NCBI RefSeq assembly: GCF_028689785.1
Contig: NZ_JAQVCN010000001.1
Location: forward strand, 186,001-250,000
Origin: Zoogloea sp.
Lineage (GTDB): Bacteria; Pseudomonadota; Gammaproteobacteria; Burkholderiales; Rhodocyclaceae
DNA: 64,000 nucleotides
Reading direction: 5' to 3'
Below the pieces are notes generated by a model. That model was given only the letters and a program-made list of their open reading frames with translations, had not been told where the DNA came from and ran no database searches. The position numbers and the translations under genes were made by a program. How positions within the stretch are numbered: the first letter of the stretch is position 1; every line of letters starts with the position of its first letter. This document shows positions 10,632-19,397 of this stretch, piece by piece.

Positions 10632-11873
10632 TCAGCGCCCCGGCCGGCCCGGACCGCCCCGACGCCCCTCCCGGCCGGGCGCATCCACCACCTTCGGGTC
10701 GATGGCCTCCACCTTGGCCCCGTCCTTGAGCTTGTCCAGGCCATCCACCACCACCCGGTCGCCGGCAGCCAGACCGGCCTCTACCGCCGCCATGCCGGCA
10801 TCGGCAGGGCCCAGGCGCACCGGCACGGCAGCCACCTTGCCGTCGGCAGTCAGGCGGTACACGAAGGCCCCCTTGCTGCCTTGCTGTACCGCCGCCGTGG
10901 GCACGGTGACCACGCCGCTGAGGGTGTCCAGCAACAGCCGCACATTGACGAACTGGTTGGGGAACAGGCTACCGTCCTTGTTGGCAAAGTCGGCCTTCAG
11001 CTTCACCGTGCCGGTGGTCGAGTCGATCTGGGCGTCCACCGCCAGCAGGCTGCCTTCAGCCAGACGGGTCTTCATCTCCCGGTCCCAGGCCTCCACCTTC
11101 AGGCCACGGCCCTCGCGCAGACGTTTCAAGATCGCCGGCAGGCGCTCCTCGGGCACCGGAAACACAGCGGTGATCGGGCTCACCTGGGCAATCGTCACCA
11201 GCCCGGCCGTGTCGGAGGCCTTCACGATGTTGCCCGGGTCCACAGCCCGCAGGCCCACCCGGCCGCTGATCGGCGCCTTGATGGTGGTGTAGGAGAGCTG
11301 CAGCTCGGCGCTGCGCAGGTTGCCCTCGTCGGCCTGCACGGTGCCCTGGTACTGGCGCACCAGCGCCTCCTGGGTATCCACCTGCTGGCGGGCGATGGAG
11401 TCCTGGGCGAGCAGCCCGCGGTAGCGCTCCAGGTCGATGCGGGCGTTCTTCAGCAGGGCCTGGTCGCGGGCGAGCTGGCCGCGGGCCTGCTCCAGAGCAG
11501 CACGGAAAGGTTCGGGGTCGATCTGGGCCAGCACCTCGCCGGCCTTCACCGGCTGCCCCTCGACGAACTTCACCGCCAACAGCGGGCCATCCACCCGGCT
11601 GCGCACGATGGCGAGGTTGCGCGGCACCACGCTACCCAGGGCCGGCACGCTGACACGCACGTCACCGGTACTCAGGCTTGCCACCGTGACGGGCACCGGC
11701 CGCTCACCCCGGGGACCGGCAGCCTCGTGCCCCCCCGCCTTGCCCTCAACCGGCGCAGCGCCCTGCTTGAGGTAATAGGCCCCTCCCCCGGCGGCAACGA
11801 GCAGGCCGAGAACCCAGGGCAGGTAGGAAGATTTGGAGCGTTGCGATGGCGCAGCAGAAGACGGGCTGGACAT
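10632..11873 (-). CDS. RND membrane fusion protein (MdtA/MuxA-like periplasmic adaptor)
   Basis: Predicted product of 413 residues and first gene of the efflux operon. After a single membrane anchor ([19 protein letters not shown]) comes the barrel-sandwich hybrid ([21 protein letters not shown]), then an alpha-helical hairpin ([22 protein letters not shown]) and the second lipoyl half with [20 protein letters not shown] beta-barrel domain follows. This adaptor bridges the inner-membrane permeases and the outer-membrane factor. The ATG at 11873 starts just before the anchor; the open frame continues 90 codons upstream with no homology. The C-terminal tail is rich in glycine, arginine and proline. 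No local regulator gene is evident. Confidence 0.92.
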   Translation of the reverse strand: MSSPSSAAPSQRSKSSYLPWVLGLLVAAGGGAYYLKQGAAPVEGKAGGHEAAGPRGERPVPVTVASLSTGDVRVSVPALGSVVPRNLAIVRSRVDGPLLAVKFVEGQPVKAGEVLAQIDPEPFRAALEQARGQLARDQALLKNARIDLERYRGLLAQDSIARQQVDTQEALVRQYQGTVQADEGNLRSAELQLSYTTIKAPISGRVGLRAVDPGNIVKASDTAGLVTIAQVSPITAVFPVPEERLPAILKRLREGRGLKVEAWDREMKTRLAEGSLLAVDAQIDSTTGTVKLKADFANKDGSLFPNQFVNVRLLLDTLSGVVTVPTAAVQQGSKGAFVYRLTADGKVAAVPVRLGPADAGMAAVEAGLAAGDRVVVDGLDKLKDGAKVEAIDPKVVDAPGREGRRGGPGRPGR

Positions 11874-12130
11874 GGATGGACTTTCAGGGAAGCACCGGCA
11901 GCCTGGCCGGATCAGAAGGACTGGAATGCTACACGATGGACCCAGCCGACTGCCCATTGACCCGCAGGCCTGTAAAACGATCCCGCCCCGCAAAAAAATC
12001 CGCCGGGGCCGGCGCCCTTCCCCCAAGCGCCCTAAGACACACCTTTTAACATTCATAATACCCACAACGAATGGGACTTGAATCATAGTCAGAACGTGCT
12101 GCAGCGCCCCCCTCAACGGAGACTTGCCCG

Positions 12131-13177
12131 ATGACATTCCCACCTGGCGCCGCCCTTCCGAGCGCCGAGGATCTGCTTTCCATCATCCGTGTTCAAACGG
12201 AGATCGCCCGGCTTGGGCTGGATCTGGACGCCGTGATGGGCTTGGCCGCCACCGCCAGCATGGAACTCACGACCGCCGACGGCGCCGCCGTGGAGATCGT
12301 CGAAGGCCCGCTGATGGTCTACCGCGCGGCAGCCGGCGCTGCGCTGTCCCAGCTCGGGATCGGCATCGACGCGGAACACAGCCTGTCGGGGCTGTGCGTG
12401 CGTAGCGGCAGCCCCCTGAGTTGTGACGACGCGGAGAGCGACCCCCGGGTGGATCTGACCGCCTGCCGCAAGGTGGGGCTGCGGGCCATGGCGGTAGTCC
12501 CCCTGCGCTACGACAAGGACACGGTGGGTGTGCTCAAGGTCATGTCCCGGCGGCCTGCCGCCTTCGGCCACCGGGAGCTCGAGATTCTCAAACTGCTGGC
12601 CGATCTGCTGGCTGCGTCCATGTACTTCGCCGCCCGCTGCGGCAACGACGCCCTGTTCCACCGGGCCACCCACGACATGCTCACCGGTCTGGCCAACCGT
12701 GCCCTCTTCCTCGACCGTCTGCGCAACGCCCTGCTCCAGGCCGACCGGGAAAACAACCAGACCGGCGTGCTGATGGTGGACATGGACGAACTGAAACAGA
12801 TCAACGACCGCTTGGGTCATCGGGTCGGTGACATCGCGATCCGCGAGTTTGCCCAGCGCCTCGCCAACGGCGCACGGCGCTCCGACACCGTGGCTCGGCT
12901 CGGGGGCGACGAGTTCGGCGTGGTGCTGAGCCCGACCGCCAGCACCGACGGTCTGCAGGCCAGCACCACACGGCTGGAACAGCAGGTGCACGGACCGTTG
13001 CGGGTGGATGGTCATGAGATCAACCTGGGCGCCAGCTTTGGTGCCGCCCTCTACCCCGACGACGCCTCCGACATCGAAAGCCTGCTCGACAAGGCCGACC
13101 AGGCCATGTACGCCACCAAACGCACCCGCAAGAGCACCCGCCCCGGCGCCCCCCTGCCAGACGCAAACGGCATCTGA
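12131..13177 (+). CDS. GAF-GGDEF diguanylate cyclase
   Basis: Predicted cytoplasmic protein of 348 residues. Residues ~20-165 form a GAF sensor domain (NLCR-type core: EHSLSGLCVRSGSPLSCDD, then MAVVPLRYDKDTVGVLKV). Residues ~180-335 form a GGDEF domain. The catalytic half-site is intact (LGGDEF), the metal-binding VDMDELKQINDRLGH is present, and an inhibitory I-site RRSD sits five residues before GGDEF. It should therefore make c-di-GMP from two GTP and be feedback-inhibited. The GAF ligand is unknown. It is divergent from the efflux operon, separated by 257 bases containing an AT-rich stretch (12045-12070) that could serve as promoter. Confidence 0.92.
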   Translation: MTFPPGAALPSAEDLLSIIRVQTEIARLGLDLDAVMGLAATASMELTTADGAAVEIVEGPLMVYRAAAGAALSQLGIGIDAEHSLSGLCVRSGSPLSCDDAESDPRVDLTACRKVGLRAMAVVPLRYDKDTVGVLKVMSRRPAAFGHRELEILKLLADLLAASMYFAARCGNDALFHRATHDMLTGLANRALFLDRLRNALLQADRENNQTGVLMVDMDELKQINDRLGHRVGDIAIREFAQRLANGARRSDTVARLGGDEFGVVLSPTASTDGLQASTTRLEQQVHGPLRVDGHEINLGASFGAALYPDDASDIESLLDKADQAMYATKRTRKSTRPGAPLPDANGI

Positions 13178-13194
13178 AACCACAGGCCCTCGCT

Positions 13195-13274
13195 GGGTCG
13201 AGCTTATTCGACCTCCACACGCGACCTCACCGGCAAGCCGCCAACCGAAGTCCCGGGTCGAGTGCATTCACCCC
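13195..13274. repeat. Composite palindromic repeat, subtype B, forming the 3' end of the PepSY gene
   Basis: Reads GGTCGAGCTTATTCGACC at one end, GGGTCGAGTGCATTCACCCC at the other, with the linker block ACCGGCAAGCCG between. It aligns in reverse orientation to the copies at 63091 and 63221, with several stem mismatches, so it looks like an older copy. It supplies the stop codon and roughly the last 22 codons of the PepSY-domain gene. Confidence 0.7.
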
Positions 13275-14394
13275 GGCGGACTTTCTTCCTCGCGGCGCGC
13301 TTGTGCCGCCAGCGGAGCCAGCCTGTGACCAGAAGGACGGTGGGGATCAGGCCGCCGATGCAGGCGAGGATGCGGCCGCCGAGGCCCAGGGCTTCTCCGT
13401 TGTGCAGCGGGTGCATCCAGTCCATGAAGCGGTCTCCGGCTGTATTGCGGCGGTAGTCCCGGGTGGCCAGCACGGCGCCGGTGCCCGGGTCGATCCACAC
13501 CTGGCTATGGGGGAAGCGATGCCCCGGGTCCTCCGCCACATGCATGCGGACGGCAATCGGCCGCCCCGCCTGGCCTGGGGTTTCGATCCAGCGCACCTCG
13601 CCCCGGGGAAGCTCGCCGCGGGCGATGGTCATGGCCTCGTCCAGCGAGAGGGCGGGCACGCCATCCGGCAGCAGGCCACCGGGCCCACGGTAGAGCGGGC
13701 TCAAAGGTGACACGGCCGCCACCACCGGCCTGGCCAGATCGGGCAGGGACAGCACCACTCCGGTGAAAGCCAGCACCGCCAGCACCACCAGGCCGTACAC
13801 GCCCGAAAGCACATGCAGGTCGTACACCCAGCGCACCCTGCCGGCGCGCAGCACCGGTCGCAATGCCGTCGCCAGCCGCGCCCGGCTCGGCCACCACAGC
13901 ACCATGCCGCTGATCAGGGAGAACAGCATCACCAGGCCGCAGTAGCCCACGATGTCCTTGCCGGCCTGCCCGAGCAGCAGGGTGTAGTGCAGGTCGTAGA
14001 GCCAGGTGGTGAGGTAGTCGCCCCAGAAGCGGTGGCTGGTTTCGGCCAGGGTGTGGGGGTCGAGGCTCAGCATCAGGGGCGCAAACCCTCGGCCGGCGGT
14101 TTCCGGCGGGTTGTAGTAGCGCACCAGCAGGGGCCGGTCGGGGGCCAGGGGCATCTCGATGCGCCACGGGCCGCTGCGCTCGGGGTGCAGCCGGCGCAGT
14201 TGGGCGAGCACGGCGTCGGGCGAGGGCGGCGGCGCCGGCGCTTCGACCCGGATCTGCGGGTTGATGAGCTCATCCACCTCCAGATAGAACACCAGCAGGC
14301 TGCCAGTGAGCCCCAGCAGCGCAAATACGCCGCCAAGGCTCAGCCCCACCCACAGGTGCAGCTTGAGCCACAAGCGGCGAGACGCGGCGCGCAC
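13204..14394 (-). CDS. PepSY-associated transmembrane protein
   Basis: Inner-membrane protein of 396 residues with the PepSY_TM architecture: TM1 (LKLHLWVGLSLGGVFALLGLTGSLLVF), a periplasmic PepSY region, paired mid TMs (GYCGLVMLFSLISGMVLWWP and YGLVVLAVLAFTGVVLSLPD) and a last TM after MHPLHNGEALG. Such proteins commonly sit beside TonB-dependent siderophore receptors and are thought to act in ferric-siderophore reduction or uptake. Here the receptor gene lies 20 bases upstream on the same strand, which supports that role. The C-terminal 22 residues (GECTRPGTSVGG...VEVE) and the TAA stop are encoded by a palindromic repeat, so the native C-terminus was probably replaced. Confidence 0.85.
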   Translation of the reverse strand: MRAASRRLWLKLHLWVGLSLGGVFALLGLTGSLLVFYLEVDELINPQIRVEAPAPPPSPDAVLAQLRRLHPERSGPWRIEMPLAPDRPLLVRYYNPPETAGRGFAPLMLSLDPHTLAETSHRFWGDYLTTWLYDLHYTLLLGQAGKDIVGYCGLVMLFSLISGMVLWWPSRARLATALRPVLRAGRVRWVYDLHVLSGVYGLVVLAVLAFTGVVLSLPDLARPVVAAVSPLSPLYRGPGGLLPDGVPALSLDEAMTIARGELPRGEVRWIETPGQAGRPIAVRMHVAEDPGHRFPHSQVWIDPGTGAVLATRDYRRNTAGDRFMDWMHPLHNGEALGLGGRILACIGGLIPTVLLVTGWLRWRHKRAARKKVRRGECTRPGTSVGGLPVRSRVEVE

Positions 14395-14414
14395 GGTTCA
14401 GGCCTGGAGGGCGC

Positions 14415-16448
14415 TCAGAACTTTACCGCCACCGAACCATACACGCTGCGCGGAGTGCCCGGTGCGTGCAGGGACTGGGCCCCGTCCCACCATACGTACT
14501 CGCTGTAGCGGTCGAAGAGGTTGCGCACCTGCACTTCCAGATTCACCACAGGGCTCAGGCGATAGGCAGCGGACAGATTGGCGTGGGCGTAGCCACCGAA
14601 CTTGCCGGTGGTGTTGCTGCGCTCCAGGTAGTAGCTGCTCTGGCCCATGACCCAGGCGGACAGGCGCAGGGCGTCGCTGGCCTGGTAGTCGGCACCGGCG
14701 TTGTAGAGCAGGTGCGGCACGTGGTCGATCTCCTTGCCCAGGCTGGCCGGCAGGGACGAATCGGGCTGCAGGATCTTCGAGCGCTGCAGGGCCGTGGACA
14801 CCCACAGGCCCAGCTGCCGGGTCGGGCGGGCGTTGAGCTGCAGGTCGATGCCCTGACGGCGGGTCTGGCCGATGTTCTCGGCGTCGTTGGCAGGGTCGTT
14901 GAGCTTGCGCCGGGCTTCGTTGGAGGCGGTCTGGCGCCAGGCGGCGATGCGTCCGTCGAGCCAGGCGACGGGGCGGAACTTGATACCGGCCTCCCAGCCC
15001 TCATTGATGGACGGCGACAGGTCGGCGTTCTGGTTGACCTTGTAGGACGCGGTGCCCACGCCCACCTGGAAGCTGCGCCCCCAGTTGCCATACACCGAGG
15101 CCGCGTCCGACAGGGCGTACACCGCCGAGAACTTGGGCTGCTTGATGGTGCCGTAGTCGTTCACGTCATACACCCGGCCGTTGAGCTGGTTGGTGTAGCT
15201 GCCGGTGATGCGATCGGCGCGGAAGGCCGGGGTCAGGGTGAGGCCGGCCAAGGGCTTGATGACGGCCTGGACGAAGGCGCCGGTGGTATCGAAATCGAAC
15301 TGCTGGTTGCGGGTCTGGGTCTGGCGCACCTGAGAGACGGTGTTGTAACGCTGGCTGCGGTTGTCCTGGTGCTCCACGTCCACACCACCCATCACCGACA
15401 CGTCGCCGATCGCCGTCTTGCCGGCCCGCCAGGTCAGGGTGGTGGAGGCCCCGGTGTGGGTTTCGGCCACTAGGCGTTCCTGTTGCGAAACACCGGCGGA
15501 GTAACGTACGAAGCGCCGGTCATCCAGGTTGTTGAGGTAAATCTGGCCGGTCCAGAACACACGCTCGGCCAGCCCGGATTCACCCTGCAGGGCAAACTGG
15601 CTCACCTGGCGGCGGTCCTCGTCGGTGGCATTGTGGGCCGGCGACTGGTCCGGGTTGGCGCGGGCCTGGGCGCGGGTCAGGTAGCCGGCCTCGTCGGCGG
15701 TGGCGGTGTAGTGGCGGGCGATCACCCCGAAACGGCTGGTGCCGCCAGAGGGGGTGAAGAACCACTTGCCCGAGAAGCTGCCGTTCTCGGCGTTGGCATG
15801 GTCCCGGTAGCCGTCGGTGCGCTGCAGGGAGACGGCGTAGTTCTGGGCCAGGCCGTCCTGCTCGATGCCGGCGGCGGCCTGCAGTTCGCGGGTGGCAAAG
15901 CTGCCAACGGTGGCCCGGCCAAGCAGGTAGTTGCCGCCGCTGCGGGTGAGGATGTTGGCGTTGCCGGCGATGTTGTGCAGGCCGTAGCGCGGGTCGTTGG
16001 TGCCCCGCACCACCTCGATGGACTCGATATCCAGGCGCGGCGCCAGGTCGATGTAAGGCATGTTGCCGTCATTGCTGTTGGACGGCACCCCGTCGATCAG
16101 CAGCTTGACCGCGTTGATCTCCCCTTCCCCATTGAAGGCACGCATGGAGAACTTGCCCGAGGTGGTACCCTGACCAAACTGGGTCAGCATGACACCGGGC
16201 ACCTGGCCGAAGAGCTCCCAGTTGTTATTCACCACCTGGGCTTCAATGCGCTCGGTGGGCAGGATGTCCACCGAGCTGAGCACGCGGCGGGCCTCCAGCG
16301 GGCCATCGGCCGTCCCGCTGACCACCACCTGACCGAGAGTCAGCGCAGTGTCGCCATTCGGGGGCTGGGCGATGACGGGGCCGCTCAGGACCAGACCCAG
16401 GGCCAGGGCGATCGGGGTGGGGCGGAGCATGGGGCGAAGGGTGCGCAT
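14415..16448 (-). CDS. TonB-dependent outer-membrane receptor
   Basis: Predicted product of 677 residues. A signal peptide (IALALGLVLSGPVIAQ) is followed by an N-terminal plug domain (GQVPGVMLTQFGQGTTSGKFSMRAF; VKLLIDGVPSNSNDG; IESIEVVRGTNDPRYG) and a 22-strand barrel. It ends in the outer-membrane signature SVYGSVAVKF with terminal phenylalanine. It would import a metal chelate using TonB energy. The partner PepSY membrane protein downstream points to an iron-siderophore, but the ligand is not determinable. There is no N-terminal secretin/TonB signalling domain, so it is not an obvious transducer. Length and domain content are normal for the family. Confidence 0.92.
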   Translation of the reverse strand: MRTLRPMLRPTPIALALGLVLSGPVIAQPPNGDTALTLGQVVVSGTADGPLEARRVLSSVDILPTERIEAQVVNNNWELFGQVPGVMLTQFGQGTTSGKFSMRAFNGEGEINAVKLLIDGVPSNSNDGNMPYIDLAPRLDIESIEVVRGTNDPRYGLHNIAGNANILTRSGGNYLLGRATVGSFATRELQAAAGIEQDGLAQNYAVSLQRTDGYRDHANAENGSFSGKWFFTPSGGTSRFGVIARHYTATADEAGYLTRAQARANPDQSPAHNATDEDRRQVSQFALQGESGLAERVFWTGQIYLNNLDDRRFVRYSAGVSQQERLVAETHTGASTTLTWRAGKTAIGDVSVMGGVDVEHQDNRSQRYNTVSQVRQTQTRNQQFDFDTTGAFVQAVIKPLAGLTLTPAFRADRITGSYTNQLNGRVYDVNDYGTIKQPKFSAVYALSDAASVYGNWGRSFQVGVGTASYKVNQNADLSPSINEGWEAGIKFRPVAWLDGRIAAWRQTASNEARRKLNDPANDAENIGQTRRQGIDLQLNARPTRQLGLWVSTALQRSKILQPDSSLPASLGKEIDHVPHLLYNAGADYQASDALRLSAWVMGQSSYYLERSNTTGKFGGYAHANLSAAYRLSPVVNLEVQVRNLFDRYSEYVWWDGAQSLHAPGTPRSVYGSVAVKF

Positions 16449-16557
16449 CGGAAGTCCTTGTCAGTCGGCGATGGGGCCGGACTTTAGCAAGGGGCGCGCT
16501 GGAGAAAACTTGATCCAGGCCTGTAAACGGCCCGCTGCGACACTATGCCGCAGGAAG

Positions 16558-16588
16558 CGACACCGGCCGGAAAACCCGGCCGGTGTCG
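16558..16588 (-). terminator. Strong hairpin behind the PEP-CTERM gene
   Basis: A perfect 13-base stem (CGACACCGGCCGG) with loop AAAAC, 40 bases beyond the stop of the IgGFc-binding PEP-CTERM gene on its transcribed strand and before the TonB-receptor gene. No T-tract follows, so Rho-independent activity is uncertain. A second GC-rich hairpin lies at 16596-16617. Confidence 0.55.
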
Positions 16589-16627
16589 TGTGTCTGCGCG
16601 CCGGGGGGCCGGCGCGCGGCAACCTGC

Positions 16628-17968
16628 TTACTGAACCTTGCGGCGGGCGCGCACGGCCACGGCAGACGCCAGGCCAAGGGCCACCAGCAGGGCACTGGCC
16701 GGCTCCGGAACGGTACCCGGGTTCGGGTTGGGAGAGGCGCCCGGCGCAAACGCCGCGCCACCATAGGTGAAGTAGCTGTCGTAGTTGTCGTAACCGGAGA
16801 GCAGCAACTGGAACACCTCGTCAGCCGAGACGGTCAGCGGACCAGTCTGGCTGGACACGTCGATGTTGGCGTAGCACAGCACGCCGAACATCACGCAGGT
16901 GGGCGACACCGGCACACCATTGAACTTGAGCGACCCCAAGGCCGTGCCAGGGATGATGATGCTCATGTAGTCGGTCGGGAAAGCTGCCGTGCCGGAGGGA
17001 GTGGCAAAGACATAATTCTTGAGCCACTGATCCTTGCCCGGAACAATGGTCATGGCCGGATCGGTGTTGGTGCCCGCCTCACTCTGACCCACCAGGTACT
17101 GGGCCACCAGCACCGGCTTGTCGGCCACCACGTCGGAGCCGGTGGTGATGCGGATTTCCTTGAACTCGCCGGCGTTGAGCGTGCCCTGGGGCACACCATT
17201 CACCGTCACGACCGTACCGTTCTCGGCGGCCACGATACGCACCACATCACCATTGACGCCGGTACGGGGCGTCGGCGCCACGTAGTACTCCTTGGACAGG
17301 GACGCGATGGAGGGCATCTGCTCGACGATGTGGTCACAGGCCACCGAGCTCGAAGGGACATTGGTACACGCATTGCCCGACAACACGGCGATCGGCTTGT
17401 CAGACTCAACCATGGAGCCGGTCAGCTCCTGGCTGCGGGCAACCATGTAGGTCTGGCCAGCATTGAGGGTCTGAACCACGCTTTCACCGGTTTTCAGGGA
17501 GAAGGTGACCTTGGTATTGTCCTGGGTCGCCTGGACCGAAATCTGCTCGGGTGAGAAGGAGCTGGCATAGGTGGACACCACATACTTGGTGCCAAGCTTG
17601 TCTCCGTCAATCAGGTAGCTCATGTCGGTGGTGAAATCCTGACGGCTCAGGTAATAACCACTGATATTGGAACTCGATGAAATCTTGAAACCCAGATCCT
17701 GCACGAGGTTGTTGCCAAGCTCCGCGGAGTTGGGAACGGTGATGACCGAGAAGCCGCTGCTGCCGAGATCGAAGACCTGGTTGAAACCATTCGCACCGGT
17801 CACGGAGCCGGTCGTATTGGCGGCTCCGAAGACAAAGGCCTGGCGCACACCTGCGCCGGCATAGTTGGGGTTCAACTGGAAATACAGTTCATTGGCGCTG
17901 GCCTGGGTGGCGCCGAGGAGGCCAACAGTCAGCAGTGAAGCTGAAATCGCTTTCATCGAGTAACGCAT
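16628..17968 (-). CDS. PEP-CTERM surface protein with IgGFc-binding-like domain
   Basis: Predicted product of 446 residues. A signal peptide (SASLLTVGLLGATQASA) is followed by one long beta-rich domain with alternating segments such as TYMVARSQELTGSMVESDKPIAVLSG and ADKPVLVAQYLVGQSEAG. These resemble the IgGFc-binding repeat of secreted adhesive proteins. The C-terminus is a textbook PEP-CTERM tripartite tail: VPEP, a hydrophobic helix, then RARRK. This is recognised by exosortase, so the protein is probably processed and exported to the surface or matrix. The ATG at 17968 has GGGAGA upstream. Four cysteines in the middle may form disulfides. The exosortase gene is not in this window. Confidence 0.85.
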   Translation of the reverse strand: MRYSMKAISASLLTVGLLGATQASANELYFQLNPNYAGAGVRQAFVFGAANTTGSVTGANGFNQVFDLGSSGFSVITVPNSAELGNNLVQDLGFKISSSSNISGYYLSRQDFTTDMSYLIDGDKLGTKYVVSTYASSFSPEQISVQATQDNTKVTFSLKTGESVVQTLNAGQTYMVARSQELTGSMVESDKPIAVLSGNACTNVPSSSVACDHIVEQMPSIASLSKEYYVAPTPRTGVNGDVVRIVAAENGTVVTVNGVPQGTLNAGEFKEIRITTGSDVVADKPVLVAQYLVGQSEAGTNTDPAMTIVPGKDQWLKNYVFATPSGTAAFPTDYMSIIIPGTALGSLKFNGVPVSPTCVMFGVLCYANIDVSSQTGPLTVSADEVFQLLLSGYDNYDSYFTYGGAAFAPGASPNPNPGTVPEPASALLVALGLASAVAVRARRKVQ

Positions 17969-18109
17969 TTGAATCTCCCGCAAGTGAGGTCGTCGGACGT
18001 TGGGTAATCTCCCGTGTAACAAATTGCAAAATTTGTACCAGAAAGCGCAAAGTGGCGCCCACAAAGGCGTTTGGCCACATTCCTATTTCAGGCAGTTAAA
18101 TTTTTGTAA

Positions 18110-18125
18110 ATTTTGTCGACAAAAT
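18110..18125. promoter_or_regulatory. Perfect 16-base palindrome in a divergent promoter region
   Basis: ATTTTGTCGACAAAAT is a perfect palindrome inside an AT-rich island, between the PEP-CTERM gene (minus) and the 2H phosphoesterase gene (plus). Related AAATTTTGT/GCAAAAT half-sites lie nearby (about 18022-18040, 18098-18110 and 18121-18133). It looks like an operator for a dimeric regulator; the regulator is unknown. Confidence 0.45.
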
Positions 18126-18193
18126 ATTTTGCCTGCTCAACCCACACCGGCCCCCAGTCGGCCGGCGCCCCATCCATCCTCTTTGAGCAAACC

Positions 18194-18889
18194 ATGAAGA
18201 CCCTCTCCGATGCCTTCCTGAAAGCCCGTCACACGCTGCAGAACGTGCGTCGCGACTTCCCTGAATGGCACCTCGGGCGGCCCGCCTATGCCCTGTGGGC
18301 CCTTGACGTGGACACGCGCGCCGTCAGTCAGGCAGTGGCCGTCGCCGCCCGGCACCTCGATGGGCTCCTGCTTGACGGCTACCACCGGCAAGCCCACATC
18401 ACCCTGGCTCTGGGCGGCTTTCCGACCCCTGCGCCAACCCACCCCGACGACTATGGCCCGGCCGATTTCGAAGCACACGTCGAGGCGCTGCGGGCCATCG
18501 AGCTTGCCCCCTTCGAGATCGACATCGGCGGGCTGGCGAGCTTCACTTCGGCCCCCTTTCTGCACGTCAGCGACCCCGATGGCGGCATTGGGCGCCTGCA
18601 TCAGGCCCTGGGCGGCGAACGCCCCGAGGGCCGCTACATTCCCCACGTCACCGTCGGCCTCTATTCGGGCGCATGGCCCACGGCCGAGGTGCTGCCGCAC
18701 CTCCACGCCCTGGCAGCGCTGCCTCCGGTCCGCTGCCATATCGAGCGCGTGAGCCTCATGCGCTACGCCGCCACCGAGATCGGCGGCCCCCTTGCGACCC
18801 TTGCCGAGCATGACCTCGCCAGCGGCCGCCTGCTGTGGCGGGAGAAGTCGCCCTTCTCAAGCGCAATCACATCGGATACCACCAGCTGA
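18194..18889 (+). CDS. 2H phosphoesterase / 2'-5' RNA ligase family protein
   Basis: Predicted product of 231 residues. Two HxT/S-type catalytic motifs characterise the 2H superfamily: HITLAL near residue 75 and HVTVGL near residue 158. Members include LigT/ThpR-like cyclic phosphodiesterases that act on 2',3'-cyclic phosphate or 2'-5' linked RNA; the substrate here is not known. The ATG at 18194 begins a plausible N-terminal helix (TLSDAFLKARHTLQNVRRDF), and upstream codons lie in AT-rich intergenic sequence. It stands alone, 113 bases before the thioredoxin gene. Confidence 0.78.
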   Translation: MKTLSDAFLKARHTLQNVRRDFPEWHLGRPAYALWALDVDTRAVSQAVAVAARHLDGLLLDGYHRQAHITLALGGFPTPAPTHPDDYGPADFEAHVEALRAIELAPFEIDIGGLASFTSAPFLHVSDPDGGIGRLHQALGGERPEGRYIPHVTVGLYSGAWPTAEVLPHLHALAALPPVRCHIERVSLMRYAATEIGGPLATLAEHDLASGRLLWREKSPFSSAITSDTTS

Positions 18890-19002
18890 CCCGGGGGGAA
18901 ATGTTCCGCCGCGTGTAAGAAAGGAAGCCCCGGCCCGACAAAGGTGCAAATGCCGCTGCAGCCCCCACGGCCGCAGCCCCTGCCACCTACCCGGAGCCTC
19001 CC

Positions 19003-19386
19003 ATGAAAACCCTGATCCACGTGCTCGCCAGCGCCAGCCTGGCCCTCGCCGCCAGCACCGCCAGCGCCCTCGACATCCAGCCCTACACACCCCAGGCTCT
19101 CAGCGCCGCCCAGCAGGCCGGCAAGCCCGTGGCCCTGCATTTCCACGCCGACTGGTGCCCCACCTGCCGCGCCCAGGAGAAGGTCTTCAAGGGCCTCAAG
19201 CCCGATACCAGCCTCGACCTGCGTCTGCTGGTGGTGGATTACGACAAGGAACGCGCCCTCAAGCAAAGCCTCAAGGTGCGCACCCAGTCCACCCTCATCG
19301 TGTATCGGGGCGACAAGGAAACCGCCCGCCTGGCCGGCGAGACCGACGAGGCCAGCCTGCGCGCCGCCCTCAAGAGCGCCCTCTGA
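19003..19386 (+). CDS. Periplasmic thioredoxin-like protein
   Basis: Predicted product of 127 residues. A cleavable signal peptide (LASASLALAASTASA) is followed by a thioredoxin fold with active site ADWCPTCRAQEKVF. This CPTC form is typical of periplasmic reductive thioredoxins, and the conserved cis-proline region appears as VRTQSTLIVYRG. It is followed 11 bases later by a CcdA/DsbD-type membrane protein, which would pass electrons from cytoplasmic thioredoxin. The likely job is reducing disulfides in periplasmic substrates, for example in cytochrome c maturation or surface protein repair. Confidence 0.85.
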   Translation: MKTLIHVLASASLALAASTASALDIQPYTPQALSAAQQAGKPVALHFHADWCPTCRAQEKVFKGLKPDTSLDLRLLVVDYDKERALKQSLKVRTQSTLIVYRGDKETARLAGETDEASLRAALKSAL

Positions 19387-19397
19387 GGGCCGCTGCC

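Noticed and set aside
12001..12060. Possible intrinsic terminator near AAAAAAATCCGCCGGGGCCGGCG
   Set aside because: It lies in the shared upstream region of two divergent genes where no transcript should end, and the stem is weak.
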